The notes: generated by a model from the sequence alone, not told the origin. A stretch of DNA of 64,000 nt from Balneolaceae bacterium (GCA_007693395.1 REDS01000119.1:40104-104103), one strand, 5' to 3'; numbered from the stretch's first letter, positions 53,417 through 62,560 are shown. Translations and numbers: made by a program.

Positions 53417-55987
53417 ATGAGAAGAATTATACCACTTTTTATCACAGTATTAATTTTTACTGTTTTTATTCCTCAAACTATTCATGCTCAGTTTGGGGGT
53501 TTTGGAATCGGTAACATACAAAACGTTCAGGTCGACAATTTATCTGACCAAGAGCTCCTCAATTTTTACAGACAAATGCAGGCCCAGGGGTTCACCATTC
53601 AGGAAGTGGGTAATATTGCACGTGCACGTGGTATGCCTGCTTCTGAAGTATCGCGATTAACATCCCGTCTTAATCAGATCGCTACAGGCAGAGACCAAAC
53701 TGATTCGAGAGATACACGATCCCTAAGTAGATCGGTAGATGATACGATGCTTCAGTTCGATGCAGATTTAAGACCACTTGAAGAAGAATTACTGATCAGT
53801 GAGTTGCGCAGGCTTGTTCAGGAAAGGGATGAAGAAGACTTAATACGCCAGCTTGATCTAATTCTCGAAGAAGGCTTCCCGGTTTTTGGAGCAAACTTAT
53901 TTTCAGGTTCATCGCTATCTTTCGAGCCCTCAATGAATATTCCAACACCCGTTGATTATATATTTGGCACTGATGATGAAATTCGAATAGATATCTGGGG
54001 TGCTGCAGAAGCAAACTACAGGCTAACAGTAGATCCTGACGGAAACATAAGAATTCCAAATATTGGCCCTGTTCGAATTGGCGGGTTAAGCTTTGACGAG
54101 GCAAGAAGCAGAATTTTACGAAATCTTCAGAGAATTTATTCCGGTATAAACCTTTCAGAGCCCGAGCGTGGAAATACATATGCTGATATTTCTCTCGGCA
54201 ATGTCAGAAGTATCAATGTTAGCATGATTGGTGAAGTTCGTCAGCCAGGTTCTTACACCGTCTCTTCTCTTGCAAGTGTATTTAACATGCTATACGCTGC
54301 CGGTGGGCCAAACAGGAGCGGTACATGGAGAAGTATTCAGGTAATCAGAGGTGATAGTGTTGTTACTGAATTCGACTTGTATGACCTTATAGTTCACGCA
54401 AATCAGCGGGACAATATTCGCCTCAAAGATCAGGATATTATTCGTATTCCACCTTACATGAACAGGGTTCGGTTAAACGGTGAAGTAAAACGTCCCGGTA
54501 TCTATGAAATGAAAGACGGTGAAACTCTTCGTGATCTTGTAGAGTTTTCCGGTGGTTTTTCTGAGGAAGCATACACAGACAGAATTGTGCTTCATAGAAA
54601 AACCAACATTCAGCGCAGTATTTCTGATGTTGTCTGGCCCGATGGTGGAGAAATTGAACTTCGTAATGGTGATTCTATTGAAATTAAACCAATTATAGAC
54701 CGCTACGAAAACAGGGTGCGAATAGAAGGTGCAGTTTACCGGGAGGGAGATTTTGAATTGACCGAAGGGATGACTCTCACAGATTTACTCGATAAGGCCG
54801 AGGGAGTAAAACCCGAAGCGTATCAGGAAAGAGGTATTATTTTCAGAAGCCAGGATAACCTGATGCTTGAAAGTATTGCGTTTTCAGTGAGAGATATTGT
54901 AGAGGGGAATGCTGAAGATATCGTGTTAAAGCGAGACGATCTTGTTAGAATTTCCTCACTTTTTGATCTTCAGGAAACATTTACTATTTCCGTATCTGGT
55001 TCTGTAAATAATGCAGGGAGATTTGAATATTTAAATGGGATGACACTTGAAGATGCAATTTTCCTCGCTAAAGGCCTGCGGGATGAAGCAGCAGCCTATC
55101 GTGTTGAAGTAGCACGAAGAGTGATTGATGAAGATACCCGAACAAAAGTAAATCAAATAGCTGAAGTATTTCAGTTTGAAATTGAACCGAATTTTAATTT
55201 CCGGGACAGAGACAGTGAATTTCAGCTTCAGCCATTTGACAGAGTTTTTGTAAGAACCAAGCCAAATTACCAGCGGCAATTAACCGTACGCATTGAGGGT
55301 GAAGTACAGTTCCCTGGAGAATATGTACTTGAAAGACGCGACGCACGATTAACTGACTTAATTGAGCAAGCCGGTGGACTTTCACAATATGCATTCCCTC
55401 AGGGAGCTTCAATGTTGCGAGTGCTTGAAATAACCAGTGAAGAGGTAGAAAGGCAAGAGTTTAGAGACAGGTCAGATGTACTTGCTGCACTCAATCTTGA
55501 AAATGTAGATTTAGACAGGTTCGAAACAATCAATGATACAACATTTACACCTGTAGGTATTCGCCTGCGCGAAGCTCTAAGTAATCCAAGAGGCTTGAAC
55601 GATCTTCGTCTTCAGCCGGGTGATGTGATTACAATTCCAAGGGAATTTCAAACTGTACGTGTGGAAGGTGGGGTTCTGTCTCCGGTTACCATGCGCTATG
55701 TGCCTGGCCGTGGCTTACAGAGCTACATTAACTCTGCTGGTGGCACAACTGATCGCGGGCAAAAGCACCGTGCATATATTGTATATGCGAATGGAGAGGT
55801 AGATCGTGTACGAAGATTCTTACGCATCAGAAATAACCCGTCGGTAGAGCCCGGGGCTACAATTATAGTGCCCGAGAAACCGGCGAGTGAGCAGATGTCA
55901 CCACAAGAGACTATTGCACTTACTTCAGCTATCTTGAACACCACTATATTACTTTTTACGGTGATCGACAGACTCAACAGAGATTAG
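53417..55987 (+). CDS. Polysaccharide export outer-membrane protein with multiple SLBB domains
   Basis: 856 aa, more than twice the length of E. coli Wza. A signal peptide (about 1-26, ending IHAQF) and a coiled-coil/charged region precede the Poly_export domain (about 175-265, DYIFGTDDEIRIDIWGAAEANY in parts). About six SLBB-like repeats follow, each opening with a V-x-G-x-V-x-x-P-G-x-Y type strand (GEVRQPGSYTV, GEVKRPGIYEM, GAVYREGDFEL, GSVNNAGRFEY, GEVQFPGEYVL, GGVLSPVTMRY). A C-terminal hydrophobic segment (about 835-853) ends the protein. It likely forms the export channel. A strong terminator follows. Confidence 0.9.
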   Translation: MRRIIPLFITVLIFTVFIPQTIHAQFGGFGIGNIQNVQVDNLSDQELLNFYRQMQAQGFTIQEVGNIARARGMPASEVSRLTSRLNQIATGRDQTDSRDTRSLSRSVDDTMLQFDADLRPLEEELLISELRRLVQERDEEDLIRQLDLILEEGFPVFGANLFSGSSLSFEPSMNIPTPVDYIFGTDDEIRIDIWGAAEANYRLTVDPDGNIRIPNIGPVRIGGLSFDEARSRILRNLQRIYSGINLSEPERGNTYADISLGNVRSINVSMIGEVRQPGSYTVSSLASVFNMLYAAGGPNRSGTWRSIQVIRGDSVVTEFDLYDLIVHANQRDNIRLKDQDIIRIPPYMNRVRLNGEVKRPGIYEMKDGETLRDLVEFSGGFSEEAYTDRIVLHRKTNIQRSISDVVWPDGGEIELRNGDSIEIKPIIDRYENRVRIEGAVYREGDFELTEGMTLTDLLDKAEGVKPEAYQERGIIFRSQDNLMLESIAFSVRDIVEGNAEDIVLKRDDLVRISSLFDLQETFTISVSGSVNNAGRFEYLNGMTLEDAIFLAKGLRDEAAAYRVEVARRVIDEDTRTKVNQIAEVFQFEIEPNFNFRDRDSEFQLQPFDRVFVRTKPNYQRQLTVRIEGEVQFPGEYVLERRDARLTDLIEQAGGLSQYAFPQGASMLRVLEITSEEVERQEFRDRSDVLAALNLENVDLDRFETINDTTFTPVGIRLREALSNPRGLNDLRLQPGDVITIPREFQTVRVEGGVLSPVTMRYVPGRGLQSYINSAGGTTDRGQKHRAYIVYANGEVDRVRRFLRIRNNPSVEPGATIIVPEKPASEQMSPQETIALTSAILNTTILLFTVIDRLNRD

Positions 55988-56006
55988 ATAGTTGAATTCA
56001 TTTCTT

Positions 56007-56050
56007 AAGCCGGGTCTCAACATTAAACACGATGCAGAGCCCGGCTTTTT
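56007..56050 (+). terminator. Rho-independent terminator after the SLBB export gene
   Basis: AAGCCGGG (56007-56014) pairs with CCCGGCTT (56040-56047) over a long loop with a partial TCTC/GAG inner stem. The stem runs into seven T residues. It lies 20 bp after the export-protein stop and 45 bp before gmd, so gmd probably has its own promoter. Confidence 0.85.
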
Positions 56051-56094
56051 TATTGTATATTTCATTTAGTTACAACCATTAAGAATCAGTAATT

Positions 56095-57231
56095 ATGGCA
56101 AACAAAAAAGTTGCACTCATTACCGGAATAACTGGCCAGGATGGATCTTACCTCGCAGAACTACTTCTTGATAAGGGGTATATCGTTCACGGTATTAAAC
56201 GCAGGGCAAGCCTTTTTAACACAGATAGGATCGACCATCTTTATCAGGATCCTCATGTTGAGGATAAGGTTCTGTTTCTTCACTATGGTGACTTAACTGA
56301 TTCTATGAATATCACAAAAATTATTCAGGATGTTCAACCCGATGAAATATACAATCTCGCGGCAATGAGCCACGTAAAGGTAAGCTTTGAAACTCCCGAA
56401 TATACCGCAAATACCGATGGCCTCGGTACGCTGCGAATTCTCGAAGCAGTGCGGCTTTTAGGGTTAACAAAAAAAACAAAAATTTATCAGGCATCCACTT
56501 CAGAGTTATACGGATTGGTTCAGGAAGTACCGCAAAGTGAAAAAACACCATTTTATCCCAGGTCTCCCTATGCGGTTGCAAAGATGTACGCTTACTGGAT
56601 TACAGTAAACTATCGTGAAGCGTATGATATGTACACCTGTAACGGGATACTTTTCAATCACGAATCGCCGAGACGCGGAGAAACATTTGTAACCCGCAAA
56701 ATTACCCGTGCAGCTGTAAAAATTGCATTGGGACTGCAGGATAAACTTTACATCGGCAATATGGATGCTAAACGTGACTGGGGCCACGCAAAAGACTATG
56801 TAGAAGCCATGTGGTTAATGCTTCAACAGGATAAACCCGAAGATTTTGTGATAGCTACCGGAAATACAACGTCTGTTCGCGATTTTATTAAAATGGCATT
56901 TGAAGAGGTGGGTATTTCATTATCATTCAAAAATAAAGGAAAAGAAGAGATTGGTGTTATTGAGAAGATCGTTGCAGTTGGTGATATAAATGCAGCACAA
57001 AATGTTTCTGTGGGGGACGTACTCATTAAAGTAGATCCGAGATATTTTCGCCCAACGGAGGTAGAACTGCTTATTGGTGACCCATCTAAAGCCAAATCTA
57101 AATTGGGATGGGAACCAATATACAACCTGAATATGCTGGTAAATGATATGGTTGCTGCGGATGTTGATCTCTTCAGGCAGCAACAGACACTTATTAAGAA
57201 CGGCTACACAGTTCTGAAGCAAGCAGAATAA
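56095..57231 (+). CDS. gmd: GDP-mannose 4,6-dehydratase
   Basis: 378 aa. [58 protein letters not shown] (in parts), [19 protein letters not shown] (Tyr-x3-Lys) and [17 protein letters not shown] are diagnostic. It makes GDP-4-keto-6-deoxymannose, substrate of Fcl encoded at 51414, so the polymer probably contains L-fucose (or a derivative). It follows a terminator and closes the polysaccharide locus. Confidence 0.97.
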   Translation: MANKKVALITGITGQDGSYLAELLLDKGYIVHGIKRRASLFNTDRIDHLYQDPHVEDKVLFLHYGDLTDSMNITKIIQDVQPDEIYNLAAMSHVKVSFETPEYTANTDGLGTLRILEAVRLLGLTKKTKIYQASTSELYGLVQEVPQSEKTPFYPRSPYAVAKMYAYWITVNYREAYDMYTCNGILFNHESPRRGETFVTRKITRAAVKIALGLQDKLYIGNMDAKRDWGHAKDYVEAMWLMLQQDKPEDFVIATGNTTSVRDFIKMAFEEVGISLSFKNKGKEEIGVIEKIVAVGDINAAQNVSVGDVLIKVDPRYFRPTEVELLIGDPSKAKSKLGWEPIYNLNMLVNDMVAADVDLFRQQQTLIKNGYTVLKQAE

Positions 57232-57300
57232 TTTTTTTTCGTTTTTAAGTGTAAGGTTTCTGTGATTTTTTGCTCATACTAATAAAAAAGGTATTTACGT

Positions 57301-57618
57301 ATGAAAAAATCACTGATGCTTTCAAACCTTCGCGTAGAAATTCGCAGAAAGCAATCGTCATTCGCGAATGAACGAATGATGCTAAACTGGGTAAAAAGAT
57401 TCTTCGATGAGATGTCCATTGTTCACTCTTCTCAAATAAGAGACTGGCAAAAAGAGATGTTTTTAGCTGATCTTCGGAAAAAAGAAAATGTTTCTTATGA
57501 AGAACTACTCCAGGCAAAATCATCACTTTTCTTTTTGTTTGAAAAAGTGTTGAAGCAATCGGAGTTTTCAAAAATTACTACCGATAGCGAACCCGGATCT
57601 TTCAGGATTACTGCTTGA
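57301..57618 (+). CDS. Small protein resembling a lone tyrosine-recombinase core-binding (SAM-like) domain
   Basis: 105 aa. LRVEIRRKQSSFANERMMLNW, VKRFF, FLADLRKKENVS and QAKSSLFFLFEKVL follow the pattern of the N-terminal core-binding domain of integron-type tyrosine recombinases (LR..IR....S..TE.AY..W...F ... FL..L....NVS...Q..A..AL.FLY..VL). The protein stops where the catalytic domain would begin, so none of the Arg-His-Arg-Tyr residues is present. No catalytic part is encoded just downstream in any frame; the next gene is on the other strand. It may be a remnant or a small DNA-binding protein in its own right. Identification is by eye. Confidence 0.65.
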   Translation: MKKSLMLSNLRVEIRRKQSSFANERMMLNWVKRFFDEMSIVHSSQIRDWQKEMFLADLRKKENVSYEELLQAKSSLFFLFEKVLKQSEFSKITTDSEPGSFRITA

Positions 57619-57631
57619 TTCTGCCGATTAT

Positions 57632-58063
57632 TTATCTTCTGTCGATAATTGCCAGCGTACATCTCGATATTGAAACGAGTTTTTGATCTTCAGTTTCAAT
57701 TCGAGTTTCCCAAACCTGGGTTTGTGACCCACGGTGAATTGGTTTTGCAATTCCAAGTACTGAACCACCAATCCTCACCGGTTTGATATGATTGGCATTA
57801 ATCTCCAGGCCAACCGCCGCTTTTTTTTCGCTTGTGAGATTTAAGTAAGCCCCAACGGAAGCGAGGGTTTCGGCCAGTGCTACAGATGCACCACCATGCA
57901 AAATGCCAAAAGGTTGAATCGTATTTTCATTTACGGGCATTCTCGCTCTTAATTCATTACGGCTTATATGCAAAAATTCGAGGCCAAGAGCGTCGCCCAT
58001 CGTTTTTCTTTTAATAGAAAATAATTCTTCAAACTTCTGTTTTATCTCTTCTTCAATGATCAT
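57632..58063 (-). CDS. Hot-dog fold thioesterase (PaaI/YdiI-like)
   Basis: 143 aa. MGDALGLEFLHISRNELRARMPVNENTIQPFG leads to LHGGASVALAETLASVGAYLNL, with the HGG...E motif of PaaI-type (1,4-dihydroxy-2-naphthoyl-CoA or phenylacetyl-CoA) thioesterases. The end (SISRCTLAIIDRR) matches the last strand. It lies divergent from the acyl-CoA ligase gene. Substrate unknown; a menaquinone-pathway DHNA-CoA role or housekeeping in fatty acid breakdown are the two main options. Confidence 0.87.
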   Translation of the reverse strand: MIIEEEIKQKFEELFSIKRKTMGDALGLEFLHISRNELRARMPVNENTIQPFGILHGGASVALAETLASVGAYLNLTSEKKAAVGLEINANHIKPVRIGGSVLGIAKPIHRGSQTQVWETRIETEDQKLVSISRCTLAIIDRR

Positions 58064-58157
58064 TGTTATTACTCAATTATATTTTCAGCTTTTCGATACA
58101 GTTTTAGGGTTTATTCTGTTTACTTATAGTCTAAGATATCTTATCTGCAGGAAAGTG

Positions 58158-58182
58158 TTCAAAAAAGTAAACTTTTTTTGAA
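58158..58182. promoter_or_regulatory. Inverted repeat in the thioesterase-ligase divergent region
   Basis: TTCAAAAAAGT (58158-58168) and ACTTTTTTTGAA (58171-58182) form a near-perfect dyad (one A/T bulge) with a 2-nt centre, about 90 bp upstream of the acyl-CoA ligase. A second, weaker GGTAAC/GTTAACC dyad lies near 58222-58237. Either could be the site of a fatty-acid-responsive regulator, or the first could be a weak bidirectional terminator. Confidence 0.35.
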
Positions 58183-58269
58183 TCTCATTTTTAAAAGTCC
58201 CGGCAAAGTGTAAATTGTTAGGGTAACAGTGTTAACCTTTGTTAATCATCCAAAAAACCGCTTTTTTCT

Positions 58270-60054
58270 ATGAGTGAATATAACAAAACGCTGCCGGAAA
58301 TTATCTTTGAAGGCCTTAAAAAATATGGTGACGGCCTTTTTGCTTCTACCAAAAGAGGGGGGGAATGGCAACCTACAAATGTTGAAACCTTTATCGAGAA
58401 AACTAAAAATCTTGCAATGGGTTTATATACGTTAGGCGTTAGGCCTGGCAGCAAAGTGGCAATCCATTCTGAGAACTCTACAGAATGGTTGATGTGCGAT
58501 CTGGCCACCCTGTCAATTGGAGCTGCAAATGTTCCTATTTACACTACTCAACCCGGCGATCAGATTAAGTATATACTCGAAAATTCTGATTCTGTGGTTC
58601 ATATTGTATCAAATGATGAGATGTTTGCAGATACAAAACCACTCATTAAATGTGTGAAAAATGTAAAAGCTATTGTATCCATCCAGGGTTCATCACATAA
58701 AAAACTAAAGTCGTTTGATGAAGTTATTGAATCAGGTAAGAAACTGAGAGAAGAAAAGCCCGATCTTTTCGATGAACTAAAGAACGCTATTAAACCGGAT
58801 GATCTTGCCACACTGATTTACACTTCAGGCACTACCGGCTTACCTAAAGGAGTTATGCTTACCCATAGAAATATCGCTTCGAACGTTGTGGCATCCCTCG
58901 AAAAATTACCGTTTGATGCGAGTGAATTCCTGGGCCAAAGAGTACTCTCTTATTTGCCGTTATCGCACGTTTTTGAAAGAATGATTGAGTATATGTATAT
59001 CAGCATGGGGTGCAGAATTTATTACATCGAAGTAGTGGAAGAGATCAGGGATGATTTTGGATATGTTCGCCCGTTCTTTTTTGCTACGGTGCCCCGCTTG
59101 CTTGAAAAAATTCATACCGGTGTAAAAGTAAAAGGGCAGGAGTTATCGGGAGCTCAGAAGAATATTTACTATTGGGCAATATATCGTACAGAAAATTATG
59201 ATCCGGAAAATCCACCATCGAAACTTAATGTAAACCACCGACTGGCGAACAGGCTTGTTTACAGTAAAATACGAGAGCTTTTTGGTGGGAATCTTCGGGG
59301 AATGGTCAGCGGAGGTGCAGCACTATCGCCAGATATTTTTAAATTTATGAATGCAATTGGCTTTATTTGTGTGCAGGGGTACGGCCTGACGGAAACATCC
59401 CCGGTAATTACAGTGCAGGCACCCGGTGCCATGAGAATTGGCAGCTCAGGAAAAACTATTCGTGATGTAGAGGTGAAAATTGCCGAAGATGGTGAGATTC
59501 TTTCCAGAGGGCCGCATATCATGAAAGGTTATTATAAAGATGAGGAGCAGACTAAAGAAGTAATGACCGATGATGGCTGGTTCAAAACCGGCGATATCGG
59601 TAAGATTGATGATGACGGTTTTCTCTACATTACCGACAGGAAAAAGTCGATGTTTAAGCTATCCACTGGAAAATATGTAGCACCTCAGAATGTGGAAAAT
59701 CATATTTCAGGATCAGGTTTTATTGAGCAGGCTGTAGTGATCGGATATCAGCGAAAATTCTGTTCTGCACTCATTGTGCCGGCATACGACAATGTACTGA
59801 AACGCCTGAAGCGTGATGGGTATGAGCCATCAAAACCTTTTGCGAAAGATGAAAAGATACGGGAACTCATTCAGGGTGAAGTTGATAAAGCCAATAAAAA
59901 TGTATCTCCATGGGAAACAGTAAAGAAATTCGTACTGCTCGAAGAGCCATTAACAATCGACAGTGGCGAACTTACACCAACCATGAAAGTGAAGCGACCT
60001 GTTGTTCTCGAGAAATACAAGGAGGAGATTGAATCGATGTATGGGGATGAGTAG
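58270..60054 (+). CDS. Long-chain fatty acid-CoA ligase (AMP-binding)
   Basis: 594 aa ANL-superfamily enzyme that activates fatty acids to acyl-CoA. P-loop TLIYTSGTTGLPKG (about 181-194), YLPLSHVFERM (the FACS-type linker), GYGLTETSPVI, and DGWFKTGDIGKIDDDGFLYITDRKK (in parts) with the C-terminal Lys region are present. Length and the LSHVFER motif place it with long-chain ligases (FAA1/FadD15-like). The TAG stop is the first triplet of heptamer repeat cluster R1. Confidence 0.95.
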   Translation: MSEYNKTLPEIIFEGLKKYGDGLFASTKRGGEWQPTNVETFIEKTKNLAMGLYTLGVRPGSKVAIHSENSTEWLMCDLATLSIGAANVPIYTTQPGDQIKYILENSDSVVHIVSNDEMFADTKPLIKCVKNVKAIVSIQGSSHKKLKSFDEVIESGKKLREEKPDLFDELKNAIKPDDLATLIYTSGTTGLPKGVMLTHRNIASNVVASLEKLPFDASEFLGQRVLSYLPLSHVFERMIEYMYISMGCRIYYIEVVEEIRDDFGYVRPFFFATVPRLLEKIHTGVKVKGQELSGAQKNIYYWAIYRTENYDPENPPSKLNVNHRLANRLVYSKIRELFGGNLRGMVSGGAALSPDIFKFMNAIGFICVQGYGLTETSPVITVQAPGAMRIGSSGKTIRDVEVKIAEDGEILSRGPHIMKGYYKDEEQTKEVMTDDGWFKTGDIGKIDDDGFLYITDRKKSMFKLSTGKYVAPQNVENHISGSGFIEQAVVIGYQRKFCSALIVPAYDNVLKRLKRDGYEPSKPFAKDEKIRELIQGEVDKANKNVSPWETVKKFVLLEEPLTIDSGELTPTMKVKRPVVLEKYKEEIESMYGDE

Positions 60055-60077
60055 TCGTGAGTCTTGAGTCCTGAGTA
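60052..60077 (+). repeat. Heptamer repeat cluster R1 (GTCNTGA x3)
   Basis: Three tandem heptamers, GTCGTGA-GTCTTGA-GTCCTGA (60054-60074), preceded by TA and followed by GTA. The first three bases TAG are the in-frame stop of the acyl-CoA ligase. Nineteen bases (60052-60070) are the exact reverse complement of 63103-63121 in R4. Confidence 0.9.
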
Positions 60078-60155
60078 TTTAGAAAGGCCTGGGACATCGG
60101 ATAAGATTCACGCATATAATAAGAATAAGCTCCGGAATTAAATTCTAAGAAAATC

Positions 60156-60186
60156 TCATGACACAAGACTCACGACTCAAGACTAA
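60156..60186 (+). repeat. Heptamer repeat cluster R2 (TCANGAC x4), overlaps the fadN start
   Basis: Four tandem units TCATGAC-ACAAGAC-TCACGAC-TCAAGAC (60156-60183) followed by TAA. The ATG inside the first unit is the start codon of the FadN-like gene, so the array encodes MTQDSRLKT. Bases 60164-60186 are the exact reverse complement (23 bp) of 62536-62558 in R3. Confidence 0.9.
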
Positions 60187-62539
60187 AAAAATCCAAAACG
60201 TCATCATCCTCGGCTCAGGTGTCATGGGCAGCCAGATTGCCGCGCACTGTGTGAATGCCGGATTGAAGGTGAAGCTGCTGGACCTGAAATCGGACGATCC
60301 CAAACGGCCGAACAAGACGGCGGAAGAGAATATTCAGAAACTGACCAAAATGAACCCGGCGCCTCTGGGCGACCCGGAGTGGACGGAGAGGATTTCGCCG
60401 GGTAATTTTGAGGATCACCTGGAGTGGGTGAAAGATGCAGACTGGGTCTGCGAGGTGATTGTGGAGCGGATGGATATCAAAAAGGAGATGATGGCGAAAC
60501 TGGAGAAGGTGCGCAGGCCGGGCACCATTGTGAGCTCCAACACCTCCGGGCTGCCGATTTCCGATATCAGCGAAGATGTCTCTGATGAGTTCAAAGCTCA
60601 TTTCCTCGGCACGCACTTCTTCAATCCGCCGCGCTATATGAAGCTGCTGGAGATCATACCGACCGAAACCACGGATGATGCGGTGACGCAGTACATGACC
60701 GGCTTCTGCGAAAAAATCCTCGGTAAAGGCGTGGTGATCTGCAAGGATACACCCAACTTCATCGCCAACCGGATCGGCGTCTTTTCGATGGCGTCGATGA
60801 TGCCGTGGTTTTTTGACGGGAAGTTCCGCGCAGAGGAGATCGACTTTCTGACCGGCACCCTCACCGGCTACTCCAAGGCGGCAACGTTCCGAACCGCTGA
60901 TATGGCCGGGCTTGATGTGCTGAACCACGTGGCCGAAAACCTCTATCCCGCGGTGCCGGATGATGAGCGCAGGGAAGCGTTCAAACTTCCTGAGGGATTT
61001 AAGGAAATGGTAGAGAAGGGTGCCCATGGAAATAAGAAAGGGCACGGGTTTTATAAAAAAGTGAAGGGCAACAAGGGAAATGAATACCACGTGGTGGATC
61101 CCGAAACGCTGGAGTATGAAAAGCAGCAGGATGTTTCGTTTGATTCGGCCGATAAAGCCAAAAAGGAGTACAAAACCTCAGGTGAGCGGCTGAAATTTAT
61201 GGTGAACCGGGATGACAAGGCCGGGAAATTTTTGTGGGAGATACACTGCGATCTGCTGCTCTACTCCGCCAACCGCATTCCGGAGATCACAGATTCGGTT
61301 GAGTCGATCGACCGCGCGATGCAGTGGGGCTTCAACTGGGAGCTCGGGCCGTTTCAACGGTGGGACGCTATCGGGGTAGAGGAGTCGGTAAAACGAATGG
61401 AAGAGGAGGAACGAACGGTTCCCGAATCTGTGAAGAAAATGCTTGACAGCGGTCGCAAATCCTTTTACAAGGATGACGGCACCGTGTACAATCTGGCCAC
61501 CGGCAAGGCGGAAGATCTTACCTCGCCGGCAAAAGGGGCGATTACCGTATCCTCGCTCAAACGAAATGGCAAGGAGGTGTGGGGCAACAAGAGTGCCGGC
61601 CTGTACGATATGGGCGATGGTGTGGCATTGTTCGAGTTCCGCACCAAAAACCAGACGCTCGGTTTTGAGCTGGTGAAGTCGGTGGATGAAGCCGCTGAAA
61701 TTGTGAAGGAGCAGTTCGACGCGATGGTGATCGGCCACGACCATGAGAATTTCAGCTATGGCGCCAACCTGGGCGAGGCCGGGGAAGCCCTGAAAAGCGG
61801 TGATTTTGGAAAGATCAACGATGCTGTGAACAATTTCCAGCGTGTGGCTGTCGGACTGCGATACCGGCCGTTTCCGGTGATCGGTGCTGTATCGGGCCGC
61901 TGCTTCGGCGGCGGGGTGGAGTTTATGATGCACTGCGACAAGGTGGTGGCGCATCACGAGCTCTACTGTGGACTGGTGGAGCTGGGTGTTGGGCTTATTC
62001 CCGCCGGGGGTGGCACAAAAGAGCTGCTGCTCCGCGCCATGGAGAAGGTGAAGGAGGAAGAGGATGCCGATCCGCTGCCCTACCTGAAGGACGCTTTTAA
62101 AACCATCGGCATGGCAAAAGTCTCCGATGGCGCACCGAAGGCGAAAAAGCTGGGCTACTTACGCGATACCGACATGATTGTGATGCACCGCGACCTGCTC
62201 CTTGCCACAGCCAAACAGCAGGCCAGGGCGATGGCCGACGCGGGCTATCGTCCACCGGCAGAGCCGAAGATCAAACTGACGGGCCAGACCGGCAAAAGCG
62301 TACTCGATGTCACCGTCTACATCATGACTGAAGCGAAATGGGCCTCACCGTACGACAAGGTCCTCGCCGGAAAAGTGGCCGAAATCATGACCGGCGGTGA
62401 TCTCAGCGAAGCCCAGGAAGTGCCCGAATCGTACGTGCTGAAACTGGAGCGCGAAGCGATCCTGGAGTGCTTCAAGGATGAGCGAACGCATAAGAGGATG
62501 GAGCATATGTTGAAGACGGGGAAACCTCTTAGAAATTAG
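60158..62539 (+). CDS. fadN: Bifunctional 3-hydroxyacyl-CoA dehydrogenase/enoyl-CoA hydratase (FadN-like)
   Basis: 793 aa. The NAD-binding dehydrogenase half comes first (VIILGSGVMGSQIAAH at about 15-30, SSNTSGLPISDI, GTHFFNPPRYMKLLEIIPT in parts). The crotonase-type hydratase half is at the C-terminus (VIGAVSGRCFGGGVEFMMHCD in parts, GLVELGVGLIPAGGGTKELL in parts). This order matches Bacillus FadN, the reverse of FadB/FadJ. The only start before the NAD loop is the ATG inside repeat R2; the TAG stop belongs to R3. GC by hand count of one 60-base line is about 57%, versus about 43% in the ligase and 35% in the next small gene. This suggests a different origin or codon use. Confidence 0.94.
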   Translation: MTQDSRLKTKKIQNVIILGSGVMGSQIAAHCVNAGLKVKLLDLKSDDPKRPNKTAEENIQKLTKMNPAPLGDPEWTERISPGNFEDHLEWVKDADWVCEVIVERMDIKKEMMAKLEKVRRPGTIVSSNTSGLPISDISEDVSDEFKAHFLGTHFFNPPRYMKLLEIIPTETTDDAVTQYMTGFCEKILGKGVVICKDTPNFIANRIGVFSMASMMPWFFDGKFRAEEIDFLTGTLTGYSKAATFRTADMAGLDVLNHVAENLYPAVPDDERREAFKLPEGFKEMVEKGAHGNKKGHGFYKKVKGNKGNEYHVVDPETLEYEKQQDVSFDSADKAKKEYKTSGERLKFMVNRDDKAGKFLWEIHCDLLLYSANRIPEITDSVESIDRAMQWGFNWELGPFQRWDAIGVEESVKRMEEEERTVPESVKKMLDSGRKSFYKDDGTVYNLATGKAEDLTSPAKGAITVSSLKRNGKEVWGNKSAGLYDMGDGVALFEFRTKNQTLGFELVKSVDEAAEIVKEQFDAMVIGHDHENFSYGANLGEAGEALKSGDFGKINDAVNNFQRVAVGLRYRPFPVIGAVSGRCFGGGVEFMMHCDKVVAHHELYCGLVELGVGLIPAGGGTKELLLRAMEKVKEEEDADPLPYLKDAFKTIGMAKVSDGAPKAKKLGYLRDTDMIVMHRDLLLATAKQQARAMADAGYRPPAEPKIKLTGQTGKSVLDVTVYIMTEAKWASPYDKVLAGKVAEIMTGGDLSEAQEVPESYVLKLEREAILECFKDERTHKRMEHMLKTGKPLRN

Positions 62540-62560
62540 TCTTGAGTCGTGAGTCTTGAG
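62536..62560 (+). repeat. Heptamer repeat cluster R3 (GTCNTGA x3), overlaps the fadN stop
   Basis: Units GTCTTGA-GTCGTGA-GTCTTGA (62539-62559). The TAG at 62537-62539 is the fadN stop. It forms a 23-bp perfect inverted pair with R2, so the fadN coding region is framed by inverted repeats lying directly on its two ends. Confidence 0.9.

Larger units (their letters stand above)
60052..60187. mobile_element. Short inverted-repeat-bounded element, about 135 bp (R1-R2)
   Basis: Begins TAGTC and ends GACTA, bounded by oppositely oriented heptamer arrays R1 and R2, with a non-coding core of about 80 bp. It has the same ends as the longer element at 62537-63122. Its left end gives the ligase its stop and its right end gives the FadN-like gene its start. 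It looks like a MITE/REP-like unit; mobility is inferred. Confidence 0.4.

Noticed and set aside
60215-61957. Long antisense reading frames (291 and 259 codons) on the minus strand of fadN
   Set aside because: They are mirror frames of a GC-rich gene with codon bias. Their translations are rich in His, Arg and Gln with no domain, and fadN has complete enzyme motifs over the same bases.
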